Shown here: one piece after another, positions 10,454 through 20,995 of the stretch
Numbering within the stretch: position 1 is the stretch's first letter
Layout of the letters: every line of letters starts with the position of its first letter
DNA from: Cercospora beticola
Taxonomy: Eukaryota; Ascomycota; Dothideomycetes; Mycosphaerellales; Mycosphaerellaceae
Reading direction: 5' to 3'
Length of the DNA: 64,000 bases
NCBI RefSeq assembly: GCF_033473495.1
Contig: NC_088939.1
Span: forward strand, 4,340,001 to 4,404,000
The notes under the pieces: generated by a model
What the model was told of the DNA's origin: nothing
Database searches by the model: none
The model's input: the letters and a program-made list of their open reading frames with translations, nothing else
Translations under genes and position numbers: made by a program

Positions 10454-12802
10454 ATGCCTCGCTCACCACTCCCAGTACTCATCCTTGCGCTGGTCGCATT
10501 CCTCCTCCTCGCCACGCTCAATGTTCTGCATCGACTCGGTCCGTCCGTTTTAGATTTGTGGACCACAGAGGGCTTCCCAATCAAGCCGAGTGCAGTTCAC
10601 CACCAACAGGATGGAGACGAGTACTTGGTGGGTGTCGGCAAGGGGGACATCACTGGTCCCGTTGTCGAGATCAACTTCATGGGTTACGCAGACTCTGCAC
10701 AAGTGGGCCGTGGCTTGCGACAAAGGCTGTACTCCCGTGCATTCATCATTGGAGATGTTAAGACACCCGAAGATCGATTCGCGTACCTCGTGTTAGACAC
10801 ACAGTCTGGCGATACTGCCATTCGACATGGCATTCTGGAAGGTCTCCAGGAGCTGGGTGGCGAATATGCCGCCTATGGACAGCACAACGTAGCAGTGACA
10901 GGGACGCATTCGCACAGCGGGCCTGGTGCGTGGCTGAACTACTTGCTGCCACAAATTACCAGCAAAGGCTTTGATAAGCCGTCTTATCAAGCCATCGTAC
11001 AAGGCGCAATTGCGTCGATCAAGCAGGCACACGAGAGGCTGGCCCCTGGACGTTTGGAAATCGCTTCAGTCCGGGTAGACGATGCGAATACCAACCGAAG
11101 TCCCTGGGCATACTTGCAGAATCCGATCGAAGAAAGGAGCCGATACGAGGACGATGTCGACAAGCAAATGACTGCGCTGCGCTTCAGCCACAACACTGAC
11201 ACAGGTACGAAAGATGTTGGCCTCTTGACCTGGTTCGCAGTCCATGGCACTAGCATGCTAGGCAACAATACACTGGTCACTGGAGACAACAAAGGTGTTG
11301 CAGCTGTGCTTTTCGAGAAGTCCACACTCGATTCATCTTTCGTTGCTGGCTTCAGTCAGGCTAATGTTGGCGACACATCCCCAAATGTACTTGGCGCATA
11401 TTGCGAATCTGGAGAGCAAGAAGGACAACAGTGTGACTTCAAGACCAGTCTTTGCGGCAACAAGACACAGCCTTGTCACGGCCGAGGCCCTTACTACGGA
11501 CGGGATGACAGTGGTACAGCTTCTGCCTTCGAGATCGGCATTCGCCAATTTCAAGGCGCGAAAAACGTCTTCGATGATGCGACTGCTTGGCAGCCAGTGA
11601 ATGGCCAGGTAGTGAAAAGCCTGCACCAGTTCGTCGACTTCAGCAACTACAGATTTCAGCTGCAAAATGGTACCGAAGTGAAGACCTGCCCGGCTGCAAT
11701 GGGCTATTCTTTCGCCGCTGGTACCTCAGACGGACCAGGTGCTTTCGACTTCAAGCAAGGCCAGCCTGGTGACCCTCACGTGAATCCACTTTGGGCCGTC
11801 GTAGGAAACGCTTTGCACAAGCCCAATAAGACACAGAAAGCTTGTCATCGCGAGAAGCCCATCTTGCTCGACGTAGGAGAAACCGAAACTCCCTACCTCT
11901 GGACGCCCAACATTGTTGACATACAGCTACTGCGTGTCGGTCAATTCTTCATCATCGTCTCGCCTGGTGAAGCGACTACCATGGCGGGCCGCAGGTGGCG
12001 GGAAGCTGTGCAAGCTTCTGCCAATTCGGCCTTTTCAGAGTTCAGTGACACCGAACACGAGCCAATTGTGGTGCTAGGTGGCCCAGCTAACACGTACACG
12101 CACTATATCACAACACCAGAAGAGTACTCGGTTCAGCGTTACGAGGGTGCTTCGACCCTCTATGGGCCATGGACGCTACCAGCATATATCAACTTGACTC
12201 TGGACGCCCTCCCACACCTCGGAGCATCGACCGATGGTCTACCACAGCTTCCGCCTGGACCTGACCCACCGATCTTCGTCAACAAAAGCCTGTCTTTCAT
12301 CACCCCTGTTGTCGTAGATCGAGCAGGCATCTTGAAGGATTTTGGACAAGTTTTACAAGATGTCGAACCTGTGTACAGCGCGGGCAATACCATCTCAACG
12401 AAATTCGTGGGCGCAAATCCGAGAAACAACTTTCGCCTCGGTCAGAGTTTCGCTGTCGTTGAGAAGGCGAATGAGAACACTGCGAGCTGGGAAGAGTTCC
12501 GGAATGACGAGGACTGGAGTCTTGTCTATGAGTGGAAGCGAACGAGCACAGCCTTGGGAACGAGCGAGGTCACAATCTCATGGGAGACGAAATGGGAGAC
12601 TGGCCAGTGGCGAGACGATGGAACCAGCAAAACCGAGCAGGAGAAGAACTCGGAATATTTGCGCACAGAGCTGATGTCACGAGAGGATCCGCATCCAGAT
12701 CTCCGAGGAAGATACAGACTACGATATTATGGCGATGCGAAGGCGCTGGGAGGAAAGATGACACCCTTTGACGGCACCAGCGGAGAATTCACGATTGTAT
12801 GA
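10454..12802 (+). CDS. Neutral ceramidase
   Basis: The intronless frame gives 782 residues. Residues 4-26 form a hydrophobic signal anchor or signal peptide. The catalytic N-terminal domain shows GKGDITGP near 63, the zinc-site motif GTHSHSGPGAW at 150-160, WFAVHGTSMLGNN, and QANVGDTSPNV, whose serine is the catalytic residue of the family. LGGPANTYTHYITTPEEY and a C-terminal beta domain complete the usual architecture, and length is normal. The enzyme hydrolyses the N-acyl bond of ceramide to sphingoid base and fatty acid, in secretory compartments or outside the cell. Confidence 0.96.
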   Translation: MPRSPLPVLILALVAFLLLATLNVLHRLGPSVLDLWTTEGFPIKPSAVHHQQDGDEYLVGVGKGDITGPVVEINFMGYADSAQVGRGLRQRLYSRAFIIGDVKTPEDRFAYLVLDTQSGDTAIRHGILEGLQELGGEYAAYGQHNVAVTGTHSHSGPGAWLNYLLPQITSKGFDKPSYQAIVQGAIASIKQAHERLAPGRLEIASVRVDDANTNRSPWAYLQNPIEERSRYEDDVDKQMTALRFSHNTDTGTKDVGLLTWFAVHGTSMLGNNTLVTGDNKGVAAVLFEKSTLDSSFVAGFSQANVGDTSPNVLGAYCESGEQEGQQCDFKTSLCGNKTQPCHGRGPYYGRDDSGTASAFEIGIRQFQGAKNVFDDATAWQPVNGQVVKSLHQFVDFSNYRFQLQNGTEVKTCPAAMGYSFAAGTSDGPGAFDFKQGQPGDPHVNPLWAVVGNALHKPNKTQKACHREKPILLDVGETETPYLWTPNIVDIQLLRVGQFFIIVSPGEATTMAGRRWREAVQASANSAFSEFSDTEHEPIVVLGGPANTYTHYITTPEEYSVQRYEGASTLYGPWTLPAYINLTLDALPHLGASTDGLPQLPPGPDPPIFVNKSLSFITPVVVDRAGILKDFGQVLQDVEPVYSAGNTISTKFVGANPRNNFRLGQSFAVVEKANENTASWEEFRNDEDWSLVYEWKRTSTALGTSEVTISWETKWETGQWRDDGTSKTEQEKNSEYLRTELMSREDPHPDLRGRYRLRYYGDAKALGGKMTPFDGTSGEFTIV

Positions 12803-13182
12803 CGAGACAACGACAGTGTATATCTAACATACATTTACATGTAGCTTGCATGTATAGCAACTGCTTGGCCCGCGAAAGAATGATAATGGAAAGCGTAACG
12901 AACTTTGTTTGCAAAAACGGCTGCTTGCTTGCCGCCTCTCCAGCAAGCACTGCCGATCGTGGCACGGCCACATTTGCTCCTGCTATGCGAGCAGAACCTC
13001 GATGGCAGGGGCGCATGTTCCGCTTTAAGATGGCTTGTTGACGGAACTTCATCCATCTCACACACCAATCACTAGACCTATCTCAGCCACGACCGCATCG
13101 ATACAGCTTTCATCGTGTGTATCGCGACTCGCAGCTTGCGAACATACGACTCACCCGACAGCAATCACTACCAGCAACGATC
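12803..13182. other. Intergenic, 380 bp
   Basis: 3' flank of the ceramidase gene and promoter of the metalloprotease gene. Nothing distinctive seen. Confidence 0.45.
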
Positions 13183-14308
13183 ATGCGGCTACTGCATTTC
13201 ATGCTTTTGATGCCGCTATCGGCTCTCGCACATCTCACGCCGAGTACAACTTCCGCCAAGAAGGGATACACAATTCGTCCTCGATCACAGACAGCGAAAA
13301 ATGGCAACGCACTCTGGTCTCAAGAGCACACGAAGACGAAGACCAAGACCAAGACAAACGTCAAGACCATAGTGACAGCGACAACCGGGCCGTATCAAAA
13401 GGATTGCGACCATTGGCATTCGGACCCTCAGGTCAGAGAATGGGGCGGCATTCCAAAGGTAGTAAAAGATGCTCGACAAATCGTCGACCTCGTTCTATCG
13501 GTGCGCAATGGCACGACCACAGAGGTCGGGCTGCTCGGACCTGAAGATTTGTTGGCTCTGGAGTGGAGGTATTTTGGCGTGCTCGATGCTGAACGAAGGG
13601 AGTATTTGGATGGTACGTGCTCGGTTGGAGATTCTACTGAGAAGATGTCCCTGGCTAATTGCAGCTTGCAGGAAACTTTCAAAGGTTGCAGCAAGCATGG
13701 GATCGAACGACATATCGTTGCAGAAGTAGTAGTGAAGGGATTTGCAATATGCCTGGTCCCACTGGGTGGGTGCTTTTGGACATGCCGGAACCAGTCGTGA
13801 ATGTCTGCCCTTGGTGGTGGTCCGTACCTCCCACATGGCGACAGAGTGTCGGCCAAATGTTCCAATACGAGAACGACTGGGGCGTCCTCCGCGAGGCAGG
13901 GCTCATACATGAGATGCTACATCTCAAGATCGTTGGCGAATCGAGATCAAGTAAGTGCCATTTTGTCTCTTGGTGGACCCCGAATGCTTTGCTGACGTTG
14001 GAGCAGTCTTGGACCTTGTGGACAAAATGTACTGCCCACCAGAACGCGGCAACAATTGCCAAGTGTACGGACCCGAAATGTGTCAAGGAGCAGTTCGCAA
14101 TGGCCTTGATACAACCATGAACGCGGATAGCTATGTCATGTATGCGATGAATATCTGGATGGGGTCGATATATGGTCTGCCGCCGCCCAACGGTCCAAGA
14201 AAGGTTATGCATCCGAAGACGACTGGCAATCCGTTGCATCATCCCAGTGGCACATGCAAGTGGCCAGAGGCATCCAGGTATGCCAAGAAGACCAAGGTTT
14301 CCATTTAG
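13183..14308 (+). CDS. Secreted M35-like (aspzincin) metalloprotease
   Basis: Three exons, 13183-13612, 13672-13950 and 14007-14308, are joined through a 59 nt GTACGT...TTGCAG intron and a 56 nt GTAAGT...GAGCAG intron, both in phase 1, and give 336 residues. Residues 1-16 are a signal peptide. A Lys-Thr repeat (KTKTKTKT) near residue 50 lies in a low-complexity propeptide-like region. The HExxH zinc motif appears as LIHEMLHL in exon 2. In exon 3 NADSYVMYAMN supplies the Asp that is the third zinc ligand in deuterolysin/lysine-specific metalloendopeptidase relatives. Cysteines around it fit a secreted fold. The split between two exons of the HExxH and NADSY parts supports the model. Confidence 0.85.
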
Positions 14309-14896
14309 TGGTGAACAATCATTGAGTCTTTCTTTGGCGAGGCTTTTGGTCTGGAATCTTGAGAACTTCTGCATGCTGTATTTAAGCATGAGAGTCCATC
14401 ATTTGTAGATCGTTTTCTCGATCATTCTGGGACAGGATATCTGAGCAGCTCAGTTGACTTCTCGCTTGGTCTCCGATAGCTTTCAATCGATCAAAGGATC
14501 ATGCACTTATCACGCGTCCTTCGTAGGTTTGACCTCTGCACAATAATTGAACATATTCACCCACTACTCGCGCGCCTGCTGATGATCCTGAAATGCAGTG
14601 GCAACATGGTGCTCGATCAACTGCTCCGGCTGTCTCGAGTGTCGCGTTGTTTCTGGCATTCTCAAACGCAGAGGCACCTCGTGCTTGCACGTTTCGCATT
14701 CATGGAGGCGTATCTCATATCCATCAAATATCCTGGCTCTCGTAAATGCTCTCCGTTCCCAAAGCTCTCGCCGAATATCATGCCAAGTTCATCCCAAACT
14801 CCTCGCTATGCCTATGCAACACAAAACTCCGCAGCGCCTCAGTGTCCCAACGCTCTCATTCAATCATGTCTCCCTCTCCCAAAACCGAGGCACCAC
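14309..14896. other. Intergenic between convergent genes
   Basis: This lies between the metalloprotease and E2 stop codons. A 358-residue plus-strand frame beginning here runs antisense into the E2 gene and looks like a shadow. Nothing else seen. Confidence 0.45.
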
Positions 14897-15451
14897 TCAA
14901 TCCCAAGCATTCTCCATACTATCCCTCACGCACCTCCTCACCCTCTTCTTAAACTCTTTGCGGTCCTCCCTCCACAACTTCCCCGCCTCAATATTCGCCG
15001 GCGACTCATCATTCGGACTCCCCAACATACTGATAACGCTCAACAGAATCGTCTCAGGCGTTTGTACAGGACTCCACCTCTCACTCGCATTCTCATATCC
15101 ATACTGATCCTCTCCCGGCGAATGCAAGATACTGATACAGACCTCCCCATTCTGATAGACGTTCGGATGGAAAATCGGCGTTTCGAATTTCAGTTTCGGT
15201 GGATTGTGGGGGTAATCGGGTGGGAAAGACATTCGAGCGCGGAAACAGCCTCCGCCGTAGAGGGAGTCTTGTTCGTCGGAGAGCATGAGCATGACTTCCC
15301 ATTCGAAGATGTTGGAATTTACGAGGCCAACGCTTATGCCGGGTATGTCTTTATCTGTTTGCATTTGTTTGTATTGCTTGCCGAGGATGAGGGCTGCGCT
15401 GGAGGTGCCGCCAGGCGAGGCGGTGTTGCTTCGATTGGCGGGCGAAGCCAT
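14897..15451 (-). CDS. Ubiquitin-conjugating enzyme E2, UBE2G1/Ubc15 type
   Basis: The intronless frame from the ATG at 15451 gives 184 residues. The UBC fold shows FEWEVMLMLSDE near 49, FPPDYPHNPPKLKF, and the active-site segment HPNVYQNGEVCISILH with Cys105. After it comes the acidic-loop insertion of G-class E2s (PGEDQYGYENASERWSPV). The SPANIEAGKLWRED and CVRDSMENAW C-terminus resembles UBE2G1 and fission yeast Ubc15 more than Ubc7/UBE2G2. The enzyme carries ubiquitin as a thioester and is expected to make Lys48-linked chains in protein turnover. The N-terminal 20 residues are Ser/Ala-rich and longer than in most homologues. Confidence 0.93.
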   Translation of the reverse strand: MASPANRSNTASPGGTSSAALILGKQYKQMQTDKDIPGISVGLVNSNIFEWEVMLMLSDEQDSLYGGGCFRARMSFPPDYPHNPPKLKFETPIFHPNVYQNGEVCISILHSPGEDQYGYENASERWSPVQTPETILLSVISMLGSPNDESPANIEAGKLWREDRKEFKKRVRRCVRDSMENAWD

Positions 15452-15820
15452 GGTGGGGTGGAGGGCGGTGGTGTTGCTCGGAGTGTGGCACTGATCGAAG
15501 CAGGGCGGCGTGTTTGGGCAGAGTGGAAGAGCTGGGATCCAATTCAAAGCGAGAGTTGCACGTGTACGGGGTGTTGAGGTATGAGTCGCAGCAAGTGTGT
15601 GAGAAATGTAGGAGAAAGGATGCAGTGACGTGCCAGCTGGATGAAGCTCTGCCGAAGCTGTGGCGGATAGCACGATAGCACGACATGATATCGCCACATG
15701 CATGAGCAAACTGAAAACTTGTAGGAAGATCGGATTGACAATCATCTGTTGCAGTCACTCAATGCACTTCATGGGTATCTACCTCGCACACGCCAAAACT
15801 CCGAATAAGACATATGGACT
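15452..15820. other. Intergenic, 369 bp
   Basis: Promoter of the E2 gene and 3' flank of GPI8, both on the minus strand. Nothing distinctive. Confidence 0.45.
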
Positions 15821-17026
15821 TCAGCTCTTTGTCAGAACATTGGCAGCCAACCATGCACCACCCACCAGCAGCAAAGATGCAAGTCCTACGGCCTTCTTGG
15901 CCCATCCTTCACCAGCTTGCGCCATGTTGAGCGCAACCGGTTCTTGAGCTTTGTCCGCGGCGGCCTGCACAGTAGCCTCGCTGCCCTGTTCCGTCTTGCT
16001 GTAGTTCAGATCTTCCTCACGTTGTCTCTCCATGATCTTTTGCAGTGCTTCCAGGTCTCTCTTCCAATCATCTGCCTTCGCTTCATTCATGCCACTCGTC
16101 TCTACACCTTGCACGCTGCCGAAGAAGTCCAATATGCGTTTATTTCTCACAGCCTCCTCTCCTCCAGGAAATAGGTCGTATCTCACACCCGCGTCGCTGT
16201 GCACTCGATCGAATGTATAGTAGTCGAAAAGTTCTCCAAGCCTCACATCCGCACTCGTGCTGTTTAATCGCGTCTCCAAGAACTCCAAATTGTAATATGT
16301 CCACCTGTCAATTACTGCCACGCCCACATCCTGATCCGCATGATGACTGTAGCTGCTCTGATCTTTCTCACTGCTCCCTGTCGCAATTATATTCGGCGTG
16401 TAGAAAGCGGTATACATCGTGTTCGCCTGACACGTATCAATCATGAAGAGCAGTTCATGGTATCTCTTCTTCTCCCACATTTGCTCGAACGCGTCTGCAA
16501 GATCAAAGCTGCTGATCTCCTCGCTGTCTTGAAACTTCAGAAACTCGTTCCCGCCGTGTCCAGTCATGTAGATGAGGATATTCGAGCGGTCGTCGGTCAT
16601 GAGTCGTTTACTCGTGGGATGCGATGCCGGCCAGCGATCTGTAAGCAGCCGAATGAAGTTCTCCACTGTGACCTCGTTCCCTCTGTAGTCCACCTCTATT
16701 CCTCCCATTCCTGCCTTATTGTCGCGAGAACCTTGGTCATCGTATAGGTCTAGTTGTCGCGACTTGTCGTTGAAGACGCTGCCAGGAAACGAGTTGCGGG
16801 GATTGCAGGCCATGTCGTCGGGTAACATGAGGATGATCTGGCTATCGGGTATCCCTAGGCGTTTCACAGTACGATATAGAGATAGCGTATTCGCGAGATG
16901 GCGGTAGTTGAACCAGAAGCGGGATGTGCTCACTAACACTGCCCAGTTCGAGGTGTGAGTGGCAGATGCTTCTGGGAGGGCGGCGAGTAGCGCCAGCAGC
17001 GCCGTAGGGAGCTCGAGGAGGCGCAT
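15821..17026 (-). CDS. GPI8: GPI-anchor transamidase catalytic subunit (GPI8/PIG-K)
   Basis: The intronless frame gives 401 residues. Residues 1-22 are a signal peptide. The C13-type caspase-like domain follows, opening with NWAVLVSTSRFWFNYRH. The catalytic dyad is visible: His157 in YMTGHGGNEF and Cys199 in MIDTCQAN. The run AFYTPNIIATGSSEKDQSSYSHH is strongly conserved in PIG-K. A hydrophobic C-terminal segment (about 375-397) would be the membrane anchor. The subunit cleaves the C-terminal signal of proproteins in the ER and transfers the protein to a GPI lipid, within a complex with Gaa1, Gpi16, Gpi17 and Gab1. A linker of about 60 residues before the membrane segment is low complexity and acidic. 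Confidence 0.97.
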   Translation of the reverse strand: MRLLELPTALLALLAALPEASATHTSNWAVLVSTSRFWFNYRHLANTLSLYRTVKRLGIPDSQIILMLPDDMACNPRNSFPGSVFNDKSRQLDLYDDQGSRDNKAGMGGIEVDYRGNEVTVENFIRLLTDRWPASHPTSKRLMTDDRSNILIYMTGHGGNEFLKFQDSEEISSFDLADAFEQMWEKKRYHELLFMIDTCQANTMYTAFYTPNIIATGSSEKDQSSYSHHADQDVGVAVIDRWTYYNLEFLETRLNSTSADVRLGELFDYYTFDRVHSDAGVRYDLFPGGEEAVRNKRILDFFGSVQGVETSGMNEAKADDWKRDLEALQKIMERQREEDLNYSKTEQGSEATVQAAADKAQEPVALNMAQAGEGWAKKAVGLASLLLVGGAWLAANVLTKS

Positions 17027-17477
17027 GGTGATATCGTGTAGGTCTGCCTCTTTCGGATGTGTGCGTTAGTTGTCACGTTTGGAATCTGGAGGGAGAGTGG
17101 CTGCTTAGGTGAGCTTCATGTGGAAGTAAACAGGGGTCTTGCCGAGCTCCATCAAGTTTAGCGCGTATCAGGTGAAGTAACGTCAGGTCAGATATTGCTC
17201 ACTATTTCAGACATGACATTCAACAGCAGTCATGAACGAGCACGATAACCATTCACTCCAACGATAATTCTAAAAAAAAAAAGCCGAGCGAATCAGTCTG
17301 GGGATTTGAACTCATCTTGCCGCAGGAATCTGCAGGTGAAACGAGAATGCAAAGTGAAGCAAAAACGTGAAGTGAATTCGTGGGTTGACCGCTCTGCGAA
17401 TCTCATCTTGCCCTGTAATGACCCTTTACGCACACAGACAGGACCTATCGCAACAGCCTGCTCCTACTTCGGCCCTT
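17027..17477. other. GPI8 promoter region
   Basis: The 451 bp hold the GPI8 promoter and the 3' flank of the next gene. An 11-nt A run (17272-17282) is the only notable element. Confidence 0.45.
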
Positions 17478-18172
17478 TCACTTCAGGCTGTCTCTCAATC
17501 TGGACAAACCACCATCGCGGCCAATCAAGCTAGCCAAGCTCGACCGGCTTCGCACTGGACTCTCCCGGAAGTGCTCGTTGAAACGTTGAGTGAGCTCTCT
17601 CAGTGGGATGCTCTCGCCCTTGGTGTCGGCGCGATTTGCCCAGTCGACATGGCTTTGCGCAATGAAATCTTTCTGTGCCTTCGAATATATCCTATCCTCA
17701 ACCGAGTCACGACGGCCTCGCCATTCGTCTCCCTGCTCACGCTTTTCCCGCCGCCGCTCTTTCTGGCGCTCCACCTTGCGCACTTGGGGCTTGCGAGAGC
17801 TATGGCTCCGCGGAGGAATGTCGGATTTGAGTTGTTGAGTCGACGATGATGGCTTGGCCTCAAGTGGTCGACGCATCTGGACATCTCGACGGTCAGCACA
17901 ATATCATCAACGGCAGAATTTTGCTTCAAAAATCAAGGTCTCGGAGAACTTACGCCTTGGCTGGTCCCAAATGCTTCTGGAAGGCGGCGACGCATCACCT
18001 GCGCAGTCGGTGTTTGAAGCCCGTTGCCCTTTGATGCCTGCTCGGTGAATACCGTTTCGGCACCTTTCAGCTTGAAAGGGGGGTCGCCAATCCAAAAGCC
18101 AGTCCGCCGCTGTAGGTCCAAGTTCCGAGGCCAGGAGAGGCGCGAAGCAGAGTCATGTGCATCCTCCATCAT
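17478..18172 (-). CDS. Hypothetical basic protein, two exons
   Basis: Exons 17954-18172 and 17478-17876 join in phase 0 across a 77 nt intron (GTAAGT donor, GTCCAG acceptor) to give 205 residues. Exon 1 includes LDLQRRTGFWIGDPPFKL, which looks conserved-like. Exon 2 is rich in Arg, Lys, Glu and Ser, including RKVERQKERRREKREQ, probably helical, and then IPLRELTQRFNEHFRESP. There is no signal peptide or membrane segment. I recognise no domain. The clean intron and phase make a real gene likely. The protein may be nuclear, given its basic stretches. Confidence 0.6.
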
Positions 18173-20311
18173 GACGCTTTCGTATATGCTTGAGGTCGAA
18201 GATTCATTCGAGCGGATTGATGTTGCGAGATGTGGTCAGGACTGATGATACCGTAAACGCAAATCCCGACGCTGCACTCAACTAGGACTCATTTATCGCG
18301 ATACAGGTGGAAGACACCTTCGGCCAAGCAGAGCCAGAAACGGCGTGATGACTGGAGGCCAGCAGGAGGATGTTCTGAGCACGATCGCTAGAGTGCGGTG
18401 CTATTCGTGGTGCTGCAGGTCGAAGCTGGGGCAAACGCGTGGTGTGACGAGCGCATGCGCAACTGTCGTGTGGAATTGTAGTAATTTTGATGCGCGCGAC
18501 GCGCAACGCGGATGTTGTGAAAGGCTGGTGATGCCGTGAAGACTGGAGGAATCACCGCCAGACCGGACTTGAATGGAAGAAGTCAGTAACCGACAACGGA
18601 GAGTGTATGATGGAGAGTGTACTGACCGGAGAGGCAACGTGACTGGTGAGTTGATGAAAGGGGTAAGTCGGCAAGCAGGAACCGACTGAGCGAGAACAAG
18701 GTGCAAGTTCGGTGGGAATACAGCTGTGAAGTCAAGTCAGCGCGAAGGACGAACGAGAATGTGGTGTCAGTCAACTCACCTGGAAAGGAGAAGGAGGAGG
18801 TGATGATCGGCGACCCGGTGGTATCAATGAACTTGAGAATCGGCAAGGATGATGGCGTCGACAGCTTTCGAGACTCGAAGGTAGGACTGACGCATCGAGG
18901 GCTGGAGAATAGTGCGTGCCGAGCAGAGCGGTTGAACGAGGGCATGCCAGAGTGGTGTTGAAATGATGTTTCCATTGAATGGAATTGGAGGCGTGGGTGG
19001 AGTGTAGGTGCTAGAGTGACTAGGTGAAGTTGTTGAAGCGGCGAAGAAGGACTCGAGAAGTTCGGCGAGGATTTTGTTTACGTGCGAGGAAGGCACTGCA
19101 CCTCGAGTACAAACGGCGCGCAGACCCCTGCACTTCACATCTTGCAACGGCAGCGCCACTCGTGGACCACAGAGACAAGGCCTCTATCTGCAGCGAATCC
19201 ATCACTCAGACGAGGCCTTCATCATCACAACGTCGAAGTGCAGCAAACCAGGCTTCACCTGGCAGAGCAGGGCCTCTTCTCGTCTGCTTGAATGCGCGAG
19301 GTGGGTTCGCTTCACTTGCGTTAGGAGAGCTGCCATAACATCAGCTATACGCGACTCGATCGACGGCATGCCGGCTCATCGTTGAATGTTTCCTACCTAC
19401 TGGCACTGCCCACGCATGGCGCGACCTGAGCGCGACACGTCAATGCGAACCCCATTGACTCTATTTGACAGGCCAAGGTGATTTGAGACGTATGTGAAAC
19501 ATTCTGGAATCTGGTGACATAGCGTTGCTTGCAGCTGTGCCTGGATCAATCACGCTGCATCAATATCTCTTTAGCATAATTGGAGATGAAGCCACGAAGT
19601 CTTTCATCGAGTCCCGGATGCGGGAGACTTGCTTCTGGCCAGCAGCGGCAGGTCTCTATTGTAGTGGAACACGAATCTGACTGACCGACCCCTCATCGAA
19701 CAGGTGTTATTCGGATCCTCGCCACATGGTTCTGGTGCTAGACCAAATGCTTATAAACGGGGCAGTCTACTTTCTGCGTACACGTCAGCTCTAATTTTGA
19801 ACTACAATCATCTCTCGAACTTTGGGTCGTTCCCATCACTGAATTACATCATGGGGTGAAAGGAAATGGGATGTTGTACAATCATGACGGTGTCCGTTCT
19901 CGTAGGTTTGATAACGCCAAATGTCCTGAAGGCCGGATATGGCAAATCAGAATAGGCTGCTGCAACGCGGTACGCGCGAGTGACACGCGCACCTCTTTGA
20001 AGCCAGAGCCGAATGTCGCAGGTCTTTGGGGTCCGTCTCCATCTCTAGACGCCCTTCGCCCTCGGATGTAACGTCCATGTCTTCGAGCCTGGTGCTTTCA
20101 CAGTGATGTCGCGAGAGTGTTCTTCAGTCGGCCTCTGGTTTAGTCCATCTTTACAATTGTTTTAACTCTGGATGCTGGAAAGAGTAGGCGTGGTAACATC
20201 CCATATCACCATACCCGCAGTACCGCCTGCAACCCACGCGTGTCGAGTCGGCCTCTCCAATGCCTGCCAGAAAGCCGCCCGAAGGTGCATGACAATTCCC
20301 GTAGCACCTCC
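18173..20311. other. Gene-poor stretch of 2.1 kb
   Basis: Short frames on both strands (for example 18583-18975 minus and 19024-19338 plus) are Ser/Arg-rich and overlap, with no recognisable motif. I see no gene, transposon feature or long repeat. Confidence 0.4.
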
Positions 20312-20995
20312 TCAATCACCAGTATCAAGCTCCAAATCCAACTGCACCCCATTACTCACACCATAATCCTCCAGTGTCAAAACATCCTTAAAAGGCCTCT
20401 CTCCCTGCCTCTTCAACATAATCTCATGCGGCTGTCTTCCAATATGCGCCGCAACCATAGCCTTGAAAGCTTTCACGCTATCGCTCGCAAGGCATGGGAT
20501 CTGCGCCTTGGTTCCTAACCTGTCATTGACCGTGACGATAATCATAGGCTCGTTGGAAACAGGCGCAGCCTTGGGTTTCTTCTCTTTCTTTTCCTTCTTC
20601 TCTGATTTGTCCTTGTTGTCAGACTTGCTCCGAGGCGCATCTCCTCCCTCTTTCCTGCGATCTTCGTCGCGGTCCTGTCCAGGTCTGTAATTATCGCCGC
20701 CATCTCGTCTTCTGGGCGAGCGGTCTCGGACGCGATCGTCTCTTCGGTCGCGAGAGTCATCCCTGCGTCGAGAATTATCGCCATTGCGGTCTCCATCCCT
20801 TCGATCATCTCTGTAGTTGTCGCGCCGCGGGGATCGGTCTCTGTATCCGCGCTCTAGGCGTCCACTGTCGCGAGGTGCAGCATCTTCGTCGCGAGTCTTC
20901 TTTTCCTTCCACTTAAAGCCGCCTGTCTTTTTCTTTGGCTTTGATATTCGTGCGGGCGACGCTGAGCGGTCTCGTGCGTCGTTATCGGAAGGCAT
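20312..20995 (-). CDS. Hub1/UBL5 ubiquitin-like protein with RS/RD-rich N-terminal extension
   Basis: The first ATG is at 20995 and gives 227 residues. Residues about 151-227 are a Hub1/UBL5 domain: MIIVTVNDRLGTKAQIPC, then HEIMLKRQGERPFKDVLTL and EDYGVSNGVQLDLEL, matching the family's DRLG and FKD-x-TL-x-DY positions. As in Hub1 there is no C-terminal diglycine. The family binds HIND motifs of Snu66 and Prp38 and affects 5' splice-site choice without conjugation. Residues 1-150 are highly charged, with RDRSPRR repeats and a Lys/Glu run (SEKKEKKEKK), like SR-type splicing proteins. Yeast and animal Hub1 are only about 73 residues. Met151 at the domain start might serve as an internal start, but the long frame is uninterrupted. 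Confidence 0.85.
   Translation of the reverse strand: MPSDNDARDRSASPARISKPKKKTGGFKWKEKKTRDEDAAPRDSGRLERGYRDRSPRRDNYRDDRRDGDRNGDNSRRRDDSRDRRDDRVRDRSPRRRDGGDNYRPGQDRDEDRRKEGGDAPRSKSDNKDKSEKKEKKEKKPKAAPVSNEPMIIVTVNDRLGTKAQIPCLASDSVKAFKAMVAAHIGRQPHEIMLKRQGERPFKDVLTLEDYGVSNGVQLDLELDTGD

Noticed and set aside
14501..15577. 358-codon plus-strand frame
   Set aside because: It covers the E2 gene in antisense and is Leu/Arg/Pro-rich without motifs. Treated as a shadow frame.
17281..17350. tRNA-like T-loop motif on the minus strand
   Set aside because: The sequence around GTTCAAATC cannot form the T stem or acceptor stem, so it is not a tRNA.
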